From positions 1-44,420 of the forward strand of contig SHWP01000026.1 of NCBI GenBank assembly GCA_009693785.1: DNA of 44,420 bases, in the 5' to 3' direction. The translations under genes and the position numbers were made by a program. The notes under the pieces were generated by a model. It was given only the letters and a program-made list of their open reading frames with translations, had not been told where the DNA came from and did not search any database. Below are positions 34,196 to 43,324 of this stretch, in pieces; position 1 is the first letter of the stretch, and every line of letters begins with the position of its first letter. Source of the stretch: Rhodospirillaceae bacterium (GTDB lineage: Bacteria; Pseudomonadota; Alphaproteobacteria; Rhodospirillales; Rhodospirillaceae).

Positions 34196-34900
34196 TTACG
34201 CAGCTTCTGTGTATTTGTAGCCGACGCCGTACAAGGTTTCGATATGCGAAAAATCCTTATCGACCTCGCGGAACTTCTTGCGTAGCCGCTTGACGTGACT
34301 GTCGATGGTGCGGTCGTCGACGTAGATGTGCTCGCCGTAAGCCGCGTCGATCAACTGATCGCGGCTTTTAACGTGGCCGGGCCGCAGGGCCAAGGCCTGG
34401 ATGATCAAAAACTCCGTGACCGTAAGATTCACGGGCAATGTTTTCCACGTACACAGGTGTTGGGCGGGGTCGAGTACTAATTCCCCACGTTTCATGGAGC
34501 CTGCCGACAATGCGCCATTGGCAGCGGCTTTCTGGGCCTCACCGCGGCGGAACACCGCGCGGACCCGTTCGATCAAAAGTCGTTGCGAGAAGGGTTTCTT
34601 GATGTAGTCGTCTGCGCCCATCCGCAGTCCCAGAAGCTCATCAACCTCATCGTCCTTTGACGTCAAGAAAATCACCGGCATCGATGATTTTTCACGTAAC
34701 CGCTGCAACAACTCGATGCCATCCATACGCGGCATTTTGATATCGAGGATCGCAAGGTCGACAGGGTCGGCGAGAAGGCCCCGCAATGCGTCCGCACCGT
34801 CGCGGTAGGTCGTGACCTTGAAGCCCTCGGTCTCCAGAACCATGGTGACCGAAGTTAAGATGTTCCGATCGTCGTCGATGAGGGCAATGTGATTCCCCAC
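34196..34900 (-). CDS. chvI: Response regulator, ChvI family
   Basis: A 234-residue OmpR/PhoB-type regulator. The receiver has the acidic pair Asp9/Asp10, phospho-acceptor Asp53 in [13 protein letters not shown], Thr80 and Lys102. A linker (about 115-135) precedes the winged-helix domain with '[13 protein letters not shown]', '[16 protein letters not shown]' and '[11 protein letters not shown]'. It is the partner of the sensor gene 72 bases downstream. The start is the GTG at 34900, with AAGGA nine bases upstream. In Rhizobiaceae pckA diverges from chvI at this point; here a DASS transporter does. Confidence 0.94.
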   Translation of the reverse strand: MGNHIALIDDDRNILTSVTMVLETEGFKVTTYRDGADALRGLLADPVDLAILDIKMPRMDGIELLQRLREKSSMPVIFLTSKDDEVDELLGLRMGADDYIKKPFSQRLLIERVRAVFRRGEAQKAAANGALSAGSMKRGELVLDPAQHLCTWKTLPVNLTVTEFLIIQALALRPGHVKSRDQLIDAAYGEHIYVDDRTIDSHVKRLRKKFREVDKDFSHIETLYGVGYKYTEAA

Positions 34901-35078
34901 GGATGTCGTCCTTTTCTAGCCAAAACCGCGGCGATTCGCGGTTGCCACAATTCCACAGGTGCATTGTGGCGAAATTCGTACAACCTCGCGGCGGCGCTGT
35001 GGCCGCCTCGCAGCGTATATAATATACAGGCAAATCCAGCCCTTAATCACGGCTTTGTCAGATCGTTAAATTCCCTCC
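34901..35078. promoter_or_regulatory. Divergent promoter region between chvI and the transporter
   Basis: 178 bp containing GTATATAATATAC at 35015-35027, a near-perfect palindrome with TATAAT (35018-35023), the best -10-like sequence in the gap for the plus-strand transporter. I see no convincing -35 at 17 bases. Upstream of it the DNA is GC-rich. The place is right for ChvI or transporter control, but I cannot identify an operator. Confidence 0.35.
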
Positions 35079-36587
35079 ATGTCCGACGCGCTCATCGAAC
35101 CCGACGTTTATTCCAAACGCCAGCTTTTTGGCTTGTTTACTGGCCTTGCGGCCTTTGGTGTGTTGGTGTTTCTGCCCCCACCCGAGGGCATGTCCGACAA
35201 GGGCATCGATGTCGCCGCTGTGCTGGCTTTAATGGCAATCTGGTGGATTTGTGAGCCGGTGCCTGTCTATGCCACGGCGCTGATCCCTCTGGTGCTTTTC
35301 CCCCTATTGGGCGTGATGGAGATCAAAACCGCCGCCGCGCCCTACGCTAACCCCACAATTTTTCTTTTCATGGGCGGTTTCATGATCGCGCTAGCCATGC
35401 AGCGCTGGGGGCTCCATCGCCGCATTGCCTTGACGATCTTGTCGTGGACGGGAACTGGGCCACGCCAGCTCGTCGGCGGCATTCTGGCCGCGACTGTTTT
35501 CATCAGCATGTGGATCAACAACACATCCACGACACTGATGATGTTGCCCATCGCCATTTCGATCTTGCCGCTGATGCGACGCGAAGGCGTAGATGAATCG
35601 CGTCATTTCGAAACAGCCATGGTTTTGGCGGTGGCCTATGGCGCCAGTATCGGCGGGCTTGGCACGCTAATCGGTACCGCGCCCAATGCGCTGCTGGCGG
35701 CATTCATCCAACAAACCTATGGCATAACAATTTCTTTCGTGGCGTGGATGATGGTGGGCATTCCAGCCTCAGTCACAATCGCGTTTCTGTGCTGGGTGTT
35801 ACTGTGCAGGGTTTTATATCCGCTGTCTGCGACGCCGGTCCTTGGTGTTGAAGAATTACTAGCAAAGGATCGCGCCACACTTGGCCCCATCAGTACGGGC
35901 GAAAAGATCGTAGCTGGGGCATTTCTGGCCGCAGCTGGTTTGTGGATCAGCCAACCCTTACTCGCCTCATTGGTGCCAGACTTGAAACTCTCCGATGCCG
36001 GAATCGCTATGACTGTGGCGTTCGCGCTGTTCGTGATTCCGGTCGATCTCAAACGCAATGTCTTCGCGTTGAATTGGGAATGGGCCGTCAAGCTGCCGTG
36101 GGGGTTGCTGGTCTTATTCGGCGGAGGGTTGAGCCTAGCGGATGCTGCTGGATCTTCGGGCTTGGCAGAATGGGTCGGCGCGGGCCTGGTGTCGTGGTCG
36201 ACTGTGCCGGTGTGGGTCATGATCGCCGTATTTGTGGCGATGATCGTATTTCTGTCGGAAATTGCATCGAACACGGCGGCTACGGCGGCATTGTTGCCCG
36301 TGCTCGGCACGGCAGCGCTTGCCATGGGCGAGAACCCATTGTTGTTGTGCATCGCAGGCGCCATGGCGGCGAGTGGTGGCTTCATGCTGCCAGTAGCCAC
36401 GCCCCCGAATGCTATTGTCTTTGGAAGCGGTCACGTTACGGTCGCTCAGATGGCCCGTGCCGGGTTCTGGCTCGACGTTATTTGGATTGTCGTCGTGAGC
36501 GTGGCGGCTGTTACTTTGTTGCCCGTCGCCTTCGACATTTCTTATGGCGTGGTGCCGGATTGGGCGCTCAAGCCAAGCAGCCGCTAA
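35079..36587 (+). CDS. DASS/SLC13-family anion (dicarboxylate) transporter
   Basis: A 502-residue membrane protein with about a dozen helices. The two family SNT-type motifs are visible: 'MWINNTSTTLMMLPIAISILP' near residue 150, and 'EIASNTAATAALLPV' followed by 'ASGGFMLPVATPPNAIVFGSG' in the C-terminal half. The family takes up dicarboxylates, citrate or sulfate with sodium. The substrate is not set by sequence alone. It diverges from chvI, so it may be a target of that regulator. Its stop overlaps the stop of the convergent TPR gene. Confidence 0.92.
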   Translation: MSDALIEPDVYSKRQLFGLFTGLAAFGVLVFLPPPEGMSDKGIDVAAVLALMAIWWICEPVPVYATALIPLVLFPLLGVMEIKTAAAPYANPTIFLFMGGFMIALAMQRWGLHRRIALTILSWTGTGPRQLVGGILAATVFISMWINNTSTTLMMLPIAISILPLMRREGVDESRHFETAMVLAVAYGASIGGLGTLIGTAPNALLAAFIQQTYGITISFVAWMMVGIPASVTIAFLCWVLLCRVLYPLSATPVLGVEELLAKDRATLGPISTGEKIVAGAFLAAAGLWISQPLLASLVPDLKLSDAGIAMTVAFALFVIPVDLKRNVFALNWEWAVKLPWGLLVLFGGGLSLADAAGSSGLAEWVGAGLVSWSTVPVWVMIAVFVAMIVFLSEIASNTAATAALLPVLGTAALAMGENPLLLCIAGAMAASGGFMLPVATPPNAIVFGSGHVTVAQMARAGFWLDVIWIVVVSVAAVTLLPVAFDISYGVVPDWALKPSSR

Positions 36588-38167
36588 TTCATTTTTGCAA
36601 GTATCAGCCGGGCGCTCTGATGTTCGATTGAGTCTGCATCGCACGCCATCAAGGCTTCATTGAATTGATCGCGGGCTTGGGGCGTGTCGTCTAAAATCAG
36701 TGCCGCATGGCCCAAATAAAACCGGGCCTCACAAAGCTGAGTGGCCTTGCCACGAGCTTGGTCGAGCACTGTTTCCGCCGCAACTTCTCCTAAGAAAAAT
36801 TGCAACACTGAACTAGGCCAAATACGCGAAGTGACAGAGTTGGCCATGGCTGCCAGTTCAGCGCGCCCGTCCTGCTTGGTCCTGCTTTGGGCGATGAAGC
36901 GCCAGAGCGCATTTTTAATATCGGATTTCTCTGCGCGATCAGCCGCCGCCACAAAATCTGCCGTTGCCTCGAGAAAATTCTCCATCAAAAACCGGACTTG
37001 CGCTCTTTGAATACGAAACTCGCGTGATTGCGGTTGTCGACCAAGCGCCGTGGTCAGATCGGTCTCTGCCATGGCGAAGTTATCGAGCATCGCGTAGGCA
37101 CTGGCGCGGGCAGACAGGGCATCACCGTCGTCTTTTTCATGCATGAGGGTGGCTGTGAAATCCGCAATGGCGTCGTTCGGATTCTTGGTATGCAAATATG
37201 CTGTGCCGCGAAAATAATGCCAGTCCGCTCGCGCGGGCTGGATTTCAAGCAATCTTGAGAAATCGGTGATGGCTTGGGTGTGATCACCACTCTGCAAGGC
37301 CGCGACGCCGCGCGCTTCCAATGCCGAAAGATCACCCGGCTGTAGGGCGAGCAACGCCGAGTAATCAGCCATGGCGGCTACATAGTTCTCGATGCGCCCA
37401 TACGCTGTGGCGCGGGCGCGAAGCCAGCGTGCATCATGGGGCTTTATTGTCAGGGCGTTGGTCAGGGCCACAGTTGCTTCGTCAAGTTTACTGGCACGTA
37501 ACAGGGCTTGGCCGAGTTGGGCATAAGCATCCGCGTCGCGATTGTTAAGGGCGACTGCTTGACGAAGTTCTCCAATAGCGTCTTCGATTTTATTCTGAGC
37601 CAGAAAGTATTCGCCACGGACCCGAAATGGCCCGCCATCCCGTGGATTGAGGCGCCGGGCTTCCCCTAAATCGGCAATGGCTTGATCGGCCTTACCTTGT
37701 GCCAATCGTAGCGCGCCGCGCCTTACGTAAGCATCGTTCAGGCCTGTGTCTGCCGTGATGGCCGCTGTGGCATCGGTCTCCGCGCCGGCAATATCACCGC
37801 TGGTTTCGCGAAGGCGTGAACGCGCGAGCAATGCGGTCGTGTCGAGCGGTGAAATCATAAGCCCGGCATCAAGATCAGATAACGCGCGCGCAACTTCGTT
37901 TGTTGCAGCCAAAGCATCCGCGCGGGCAAACAGTGCTAGTGCCCGGGTGCCGTTGGCAAGCGCCTCATCGGCAAGCAATGTAGTGCAGTCCTTGATCCTA
38001 GCGGTGGGCGCAGTATCGGCAGTAAAGCAGGTGCTTGCGGGCGATTGAGCAAGGGCCGCGAGGCTCGCCAAAAACATCAGGATGAGTGAAGGATAAACGA
38101 TAGCTCCGTTTAGGCTGTGCTTTAGATGACAGCCGGACCCCGCATTAGCGCCAGTGGAGTTGCTCAA
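36584..38167 (-). CDS. Exported tetratricopeptide-repeat protein
   Basis: Made almost wholly of TPR units, each about 34 residues, such as 'RALSDLDAGLMISPLDTTALLARSRLRE', 'QAIADLGEARRLNPRDGGPFRVRGEYFL' and 'AMADYSALLALQPGDLSALEARGVAAL'. A hydrophobic stretch, VYPSLILMFLASLAALA, followed by QSPAS looks like a cleaved signal peptide, so a periplasmic adaptor is likely. No partner is known. The start is uncertain: I took the TTG at 38167 because it keeps a basic n-region before the hydrophobic part; the ATG at 38077 (497 residues) would leave too short a signal. No clear ribosome site either way. Confidence 0.8.
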   Translation of the reverse strand: MSNSTGANAGSGCHLKHSLNGAIVYPSLILMFLASLAALAQSPASTCFTADTAPTARIKDCTTLLADEALANGTRALALFARADALAATNEVARALSDLDAGLMISPLDTTALLARSRLRETSGDIAGAETDATAAITADTGLNDAYVRRGALRLAQGKADQAIADLGEARRLNPRDGGPFRVRGEYFLAQNKIEDAIGELRQAVALNNRDADAYAQLGQALLRASKLDEATVALTNALTIKPHDARWLRARATAYGRIENYVAAMADYSALLALQPGDLSALEARGVAALQSGDHTQAITDFSRLLEIQPARADWHYFRGTAYLHTKNPNDAIADFTATLMHEKDDGDALSARASAYAMLDNFAMAETDLTTALGRQPQSREFRIQRAQVRFLMENFLEATADFVAAADRAEKSDIKNALWRFIAQSRTKQDGRAELAAMANSVTSRIWPSSVLQFFLGEVAAETVLDQARGKATQLCEARFYLGHAALILDDTPQARDQFNEALMACDADSIEHQSARLILAKMN

Positions 38168-38177
38168 GCAACACCCA

Positions 38178-39146
38178 TTAGACCAGGCTGAAAAACTCAA
38201 TGATTACACCGTCGGGCGTGCGCACAGAAAAAATTGTCGTCTCACCATATGGCGCCAACGTGACAGTCGTTGGCGTTGACCACAGCTGACCGCCGCGCTG
38301 CATAATGCTGTGCGAATGGGCCTTGGCATCGGCAACTGGAATTCGCAAGGCGAGAATGCCCAGGTTCGGCGGTACCGCGCGCGCGGCCAAATCCCGCCCT
38401 GAAAAACCGTCCCACTGTACCAGCTCTACTTGGGCATAGGACCAAGCGTTAGCTGCATCTTTGCCACCAGCAGCGATGGCAACATTTTTCGGCAACACAC
38501 CGACATAGTTCTCTGGCATGCCAAAGTTATTACAATTCAGCCGCAGGGTTCCTTCAAACCAAGGAGTCCAGCCAAGAACGTTTGCGTAAAAATCCCGTGC
38601 AGGTTTGATGGCCTGTACCATTTGCTGGCCGTTGAATGGCGCGCTGACCTTGGCATAACGCGGTGGCGACGGCGGTGGCGGTATTTTCGGGCAATAGAGC
38701 CCGAAGTTCACGCCATCCCATGCGCGCAAGACGACATTTCTGAGGGTGCGGCCCTCGAAGTGCATATCGACCGGGTCGTTATAGGCCGACCAGCCCAACT
38801 CTTGTGCAGCGCGAAACGTGGCATCGGTGTCGCGCGCGTAACACAGCAGCGAAAATACGCCGCCTGTATCCCACCCCATCGCGCTGGAGCGGATTTGTAC
38901 CTGTTCAGCGCTGCTAAATTTAATGAGCCTAATTTGGCGCGTATTGTCGTCTATGTTGGCGAGAACACACTCCTCGGCGCTAACGCCAGAAGCCAGATGC
39001 CAGACACGCAATAGCCGGGCATCGACGGCACCTCGCGATACTTCGGACCACCCGAACAGATGAGTAAGTGCAGCGCTCCATTTATCGAGGTCGCGTACAC
39101 TGATAATAGCCCCATGCCATGCGCCCGTGAGTGGCAGGGTCGTCAT
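38178..39146 (-). CDS. Tandem VOC (glyoxalase/dioxygenase-fold) protein
   Basis: A 322-residue protein with two vicinal-oxygen-chelate domains. The first (about 1-155) ends in 'AWDGVNFGLYC'. A proline run (IPPPPSPPRY) links it to the second (about 165-322), which has 'PARDFYANVLGWTPWFEG' and ends 'TPDGVIIEFFSLV'. The metal ligands are not obvious to me, so enzymatic type (lyase, dioxygenase or binding protein) is unknown. It starts four bases after the polA stop on the same strand and is probably cotranscribed. Confidence 0.8.
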   Translation of the reverse strand: MTTLPLTGAWHGAIISVRDLDKWSAALTHLFGWSEVSRGAVDARLLRVWHLASGVSAEECVLANIDDNTRQIRLIKFSSAEQVQIRSSAMGWDTGGVFSLLCYARDTDATFRAAQELGWSAYNDPVDMHFEGRTLRNVVLRAWDGVNFGLYCPKIPPPPSPPRYAKVSAPFNGQQMVQAIKPARDFYANVLGWTPWFEGTLRLNCNNFGMPENYVGVLPKNVAIAAGGKDAANAWSYAQVELVQWDGFSGRDLAARAVPPNLGILALRIPVADAKAHSHSIMQRGGQLWSTPTTVTLAPYGETTIFSVRTPDGVIIEFFSLV

Positions 39147-39149
39147 AGG

Positions 39150-41987
39150 TTAATGCGCCTCGTCCCAATTCTGGCCCGTGCCGGTGTCAACCACCAAGGG
39201 CACGCTAATATGCGCGGCTTGCTCCATCACCTTTTTAACCAATTTGGTTGTGGCTTCGACCTCATCATTGGGCACTTCGAAGATCAGTTCGTCATGTACC
39301 TGGAGCAACATATCGGCCTTGAGTTTGGCTTTCTTGAGAGCATCAGGTAGCCGGACCATGGCGCGCTTGATGATGTCAGCAGCTCCGCCTTGGATCGGCG
39401 CGTTAATGGCTTGGCGCTCGGCAAAGCTGCGGACCGCGCCGTTTTTGTCGGCGATGCCTGGCACCCAGCAGCGCCGCCCAAATGGGGTCATGACGTAGCC
39501 AAACTTTTTTGCTTCGTCCTTCGCGCGCTCCATATAGTCGCGAATTTCCGGGAATTTGGTGAAGTAGGCGTTGATGAACGCCTGCGCCTCACTGCGCTCA
39601 ATCCCTAAATTCCGCGCCAACCCAAAGCCAGAGATGCCATAGATAATGCCAAAGTTGATGGCCTTGGCGCGGCGGCGAAGCTCGCTAGTCATATCTTTCA
39701 TGGGCACGCTAAACATTTGCGAGGCCGTGGCGGCATGAATATCCGCGCCGTCCTTGAAAGCTTGCTTCATGCCTTTGATGTCGGCGACGTGCGCCACAAG
39801 GCGCAGTTCAATTTGGCTATAGTCCGCTGAGATAAGCGTTTTGCCTTTGGGTGCAATGAAAGCAGTGCGGATCTTGCGGCCTTCTTCGGTGCGGATTGGA
39901 ATATTTTGCAGATTCGGATCATTCGACGATAACCGGCCCGTTGAAGCGACGGTTTGTGAATAGCTGGTGTGTACGCGGCCCGTTTCGGGATTGATCGTTT
40001 CCACCAAAGCATCCGTGTAGGTACTTTTGAGTTTCGACAGCTGCCGCCAATCCAACACGCGGGCTGGCAAGTCGTGGCCCTGAGCTGCAAGCTCATCCAG
40101 CACGTCCGCGCCCGTTCCATAGGCTCCGGTTTTGCCTTTTTTGCCACCAGGCAGGCTCATGCGTTCGAACAAGATTTCGCCAAGTTGCTTTGGCGAGCCG
40201 ACGTTGAATTCTTCCCCCGCCAGCTTATGAATTTCCTGCTCGAGCTTGACCATGCGCTTGGCAAAATCTTCGCTCAATGCGCGCAGCACTTTTGCATCAA
40301 CCAAAATGCCTTTGCGTTCCATGTCGGCCAAAATGCCGATCAATGGGCGCTCAAGAGTCTCATAGACAGTGGTTAGATGCTCTTCACGCAGGCGCGGCTT
40401 GAGTAGGACGTGAAACCGGCGCGTAACGTCAGCGTCTTCGGCTGCGTAGGCGGTCGCCTTGTCGAGAGGAACTTGATCGAAGGTGATCTGGTTTTTGCCG
40501 CTGCCACAAACCTCAGAGAATTTGATGGTGCTGTGATTGAGATGTAATTCAGACAACTCATCCATGCCGTGCCCGTTCTTAGCGCCGTCCAGCACGTAGG
40601 AGATCACAATAGTATCGTCGACCGGCGTAACTTCAAAGCCGACCCGGTTCAAGATATGCATGTCGAATTTAATGTTGTGCCCGACCTTGAGCACCGATTC
40701 ATCGCGCAGCATGGGCCCGAGAATCCGCACGGCGTCTTTCAAGATGACTTGTTTCGGGCGTGGCGCTGCATCAAAAGCCAACGAGCCCTGTTCGGCGATT
40801 CCCGCGCCATGTTCTAAGGGAATGTAGCAAGCTTCACCGGCTGAAATGCACAGCGAGATTCCCACAAGCCTGTCGCGCATCGGATCAAGGCCCGTAGTCT
40901 CAGTATCGACGGCTACCCAACCGTTTTGCGTTGCTTTATCTGCCCAGCGCTGTAGCGCCTCGTTGGTTTGTATGCACTCGTACTTGCTACGGTCGATAGC
41001 GGGCATCGCCGACGGCCTGGAAGTGGCTATGTTGGCGACAGCTTCGGCTTTCGGTACCACAACCTCAGCCAGGCGTGGCGATGTGGTTGCAGCATTCGCA
41101 CCCAGTTTGGCCGACACCTTGGCCATGAGGCTTTTGAAGCTTTGCTCCGCGAGGAACCCAACCAACGTGTCTTCGTCGGGCGGATTCCAAACCAGGCTTT
41201 CAAGTGGCACGGTCAGGGGTACGTCATCTTTCAACGTGACAAGCTGGCGCGAGATGCGGGCCAAATCTGCATAGGCCAGCAAATTCTCGCGGCGTTTGGG
41301 TTGTTTGATCTCGCCAGCCTTGGCCAGCAGCGTGTCCAAATCACCATACTGGTTAATTAGTTCAGCCGCGGTCTTGATGCCAATGCCAGGAACACCAGGC
41401 ACGTTATCGCTGGAATCCCCTGCCAACGATTGCACATCGATCACTTTATTTGGCGGAACCCCAAATTTCTCCATCACCTCGGCTGGGCCGATGTTGCGGT
41501 TCTTCATGGGGTCGTGCATCGCAACACCCGGGCGCACCAACTGCATCAAATCCTTGTCGGCGGAAATGACCACGACATCGATACCTGCTGCCGCGGCTTG
41601 CTTGGCGTAGGTCGCGATCAAGTCATCGGCTTCGAAGCCTTCCATGTCGATGGCAGGTACGTTGAAGGCCCGCGTGGCGTCGCGAATGATCTCAAACTGC
41701 GGAATCAATTCGTCGGGAGCGGGCGGCCGGTGGGCTTTGTATTCTTTATAAATTTCATTGCGGAAGGTTTTGCGCTTGGCATCGAAGATGACCGCGATAA
41801 GTTCTTCGACGCTTGTATCGCGCAGGTCGTCAAGCAGCTTCATCATCATTGATGAAAAGCCATAAACGGCGTTGACCGGGGTTCCGTCGGGCCGCGTCAT
41901 CATCGGCAGGCCGTGGAAGGCGCGGAAGATGTAACCCGATCCGTCGATCAGGTAGAGCCGCCGTGGCTTGATTTTGGAAGCGGCCAT
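39150..41987 (-). CDS. polA: DNA polymerase I
   Basis: A 945-residue three-domain enzyme for repair and Okazaki-fragment processing. The N-terminal 5' nuclease has 'LYLIDGSGYIFRAFH' and 'GDSSDNVPGVPGIGIKTA'. The 3'-5' exonuclease domain is intact: 'VAVDTETTGLD', 'VGHNIKFDMHIL' and 'YAAEDADVTRRFH' supply the metal-binding acids. The polymerase has 'SADYSQIELRL', 'RRRAKAINFGIIYG' and 'LLQVHDELIFEVP'. Length is at the upper end of the normal range. No strong ribosome site precedes the ATG at 41987, which lies 12 bases after the zinc-finger gene. Confidence 0.97.
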   Translation of the reverse strand: MAASKIKPRRLYLIDGSGYIFRAFHGLPMMTRPDGTPVNAVYGFSSMMMKLLDDLRDTSVEELIAVIFDAKRKTFRNEIYKEYKAHRPPAPDELIPQFEIIRDATRAFNVPAIDMEGFEADDLIATYAKQAAAAGIDVVVISADKDLMQLVRPGVAMHDPMKNRNIGPAEVMEKFGVPPNKVIDVQSLAGDSSDNVPGVPGIGIKTAAELINQYGDLDTLLAKAGEIKQPKRRENLLAYADLARISRQLVTLKDDVPLTVPLESLVWNPPDEDTLVGFLAEQSFKSLMAKVSAKLGANAATTSPRLAEVVVPKAEAVANIATSRPSAMPAIDRSKYECIQTNEALQRWADKATQNGWVAVDTETTGLDPMRDRLVGISLCISAGEACYIPLEHGAGIAEQGSLAFDAAPRPKQVILKDAVRILGPMLRDESVLKVGHNIKFDMHILNRVGFEVTPVDDTIVISYVLDGAKNGHGMDELSELHLNHSTIKFSEVCGSGKNQITFDQVPLDKATAYAAEDADVTRRFHVLLKPRLREEHLTTVYETLERPLIGILADMERKGILVDAKVLRALSEDFAKRMVKLEQEIHKLAGEEFNVGSPKQLGEILFERMSLPGGKKGKTGAYGTGADVLDELAAQGHDLPARVLDWRQLSKLKSTYTDALVETINPETGRVHTSYSQTVASTGRLSSNDPNLQNIPIRTEEGRKIRTAFIAPKGKTLISADYSQIELRLVAHVADIKGMKQAFKDGADIHAATASQMFSVPMKDMTSELRRRAKAINFGIIYGISGFGLARNLGIERSEAQAFINAYFTKFPEIRDYMERAKDEAKKFGYVMTPFGRRCWVPGIADKNGAVRSFAERQAINAPIQGGAADIIKRAMVRLPDALKKAKLKADMLLQVHDELIFEVPNDEVEATTKLVKKVMEQAAHISVPLVVDTGTGQNWDEAH

Positions 41988-41999
41988 GGGCCGGGCCGG

Positions 42000-42194
42000 T
42001 CAATGCCCGTGGGCAGAGGCCCCAGCTTTTGCACGCTGATCGAGTTCGTAACGCCGCCCGCAATAGGGGCAATCAAGATGCCCAATCTCAGGCTTGATTT
42101 GCAGATATACCCGGGGGTGGCCCAGCGCGCCGCCACCGCCATCGCAATTGACGTGCGTTGTGTCCACCTTGATGGTTTCCACGGGTTCGGCCAT
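42000..42194 (-). CDS. CHCC zinc-finger domain protein (zf-CHCC)
   Basis: A 64-residue protein with one zinc-finger of the CHCC type: Cys in THVNCDGGGGALGHP with its His, then CPYCGRRY. It resembles the bacterial relatives of NDUFS6, a complex I accessory subunit, which suggests but does not prove a role in respiratory-complex assembly. The ATG at 42194 has GAGG about seven bases upstream. In-frame starts further up (to 42260) would add an unlike basic extension. It precedes polA on the same strand. Confidence 0.85.
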   Translation of the reverse strand: MAEPVETIKVDTTHVNCDGGGGALGHPRVYLQIKPEIGHLDCPYCGRRYELDQRAKAGASAHGH

Positions 42195-42358
42195 GGCTGT
42201 CCTCATAATTTCGAATAAGCGCTTACTTAAGTTTATGCGGCGGCGGGTTGGGCTTTTCAAGCACTGTCATGAGCTAAAACTCGCTTGTTTCGTTGCATTG
42301 ACCTGGCCGCATGCTCGGTTTAACCATGGCCGCCGTTCGCTGAACGAGTGCCAATTTT

Positions 42359-43324
42359 ATGCCATCGCCCGTATTGCCTGATTTTGCCGTTAATATCCAA
42401 AACCTGAATAAGGTCTACGCTGGGTCGAATAAACGTCCGCCAAAGCAGGCCCTTTTCGATATTACCCTCGCCGTTCCACGCGGCTCGTTCTTCGGTTTGC
42501 TCGGCCCCAATGGCGCAGGTAAATCGACCATCATCAACATCATGGCCGGATTGGTGAAGCGGACCTCGGGCACGGTCAAGCTATGGGATTACGACATTGC
42601 GAGCCACGAACGGCAGGCGCGCTGTGCCATCGGCGTGGTGCCGCAGGAGCTTAACCTCGACCCATTCTTTACTGCACGTGAAGCACTGGAGTTACAGGCG
42701 GGTCTTTATGGGGTGCCCAAAAATGAGCGGCGCACCGAAGAGATCTTGAAAGCAGTAGGGCTGCTCGACAAAGCCGATGCCTATTCGCGGACGTTATCAG
42801 GCGGTATGCGCCGCCGTTTGTTGGTGGCCAAGGCCATGGTCCATACACCACCAATATTAGTGCTTGATGAGCCGACAGCAGGCGTGGATGTGGAATTGCG
42901 CCAAACCCTGTGGAAGTACATTCGCGAACTGAATTCACGAGGCACAACTATCCTACTCACCACGCACTACTTGGAAGAAGCCGAAGAGCTGTGCGATCAG
43001 ATCGCCATTATCAATCATGGGCGTGTCATTGCGAACGACACGACCGCGAATTTACTCAAACAGCTCGATAACAAGGCGGTGACTTTTGTATTGGCGGCCC
43101 CGATTGAGGCAATTCCCGAAGCGCTTGGGCGATTCCACGCGACCTTGCCTCAACCCAGCGAGATTCATGTGAATTATCGGCCTAGCTCATTGGCCGTCGG
43201 CGAGATCATTGATGCAGTGCGTAACGCTGGCGTAACCATTGCGGACATTCGTACACATGAGGTCGATTTGGAGGACATCTTCCTTCAACTCACGCGCTCC
43301 ACGCCTCCACAAGCGGCGGCATGA
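42359..43324 (+). CDS. ABC transporter ATP-binding protein
   Basis: A 321-residue cytoplasmic ATPase. It has Walker A GPNGAGKST, the Q-loop 'GVVPQELNLDPFFTARE', signature LSGGMRRRLLVAKA, Walker B ILVLDEPTAGVD, and the switch His in TTHYLEEAEELCD. The C-terminal 90 residues form a small added domain typical of the ABC-2 exporters (YadG/CcmA-like). No permease gene lies beside it in the window: the next gene, overlapping by four bases, is a lipoprotein hydrolase. The ATG at 42359 has no strong ribosome site. The 164-bp gap upstream (42195-42358) contains the palindrome TAAGCGCTTA (42216-42225). Confidence 0.93.
   Translation: MPSPVLPDFAVNIQNLNKVYAGSNKRPPKQALFDITLAVPRGSFFGLLGPNGAGKSTIINIMAGLVKRTSGTVKLWDYDIASHERQARCAIGVVPQELNLDPFFTAREALELQAGLYGVPKNERRTEEILKAVGLLDKADAYSRTLSGGMRRRLLVAKAMVHTPPILVLDEPTAGVDVELRQTLWKYIRELNSRGTTILLTTHYLEEAEELCDQIAIINHGRVIANDTTANLLKQLDNKAVTFVLAAPIEAIPEALGRFHATLPQPSEIHVNYRPSSLAVGEIIDAVRNAGVTIADIRTHEVDLEDIFLQLTRSTPPQAAA

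Noticed and set aside
42298..42322. TTGACC/TAACCA promoter for the ABC ATPase
   Set aside because: The -10 half agrees poorly with consensus, so the call was not supportable.
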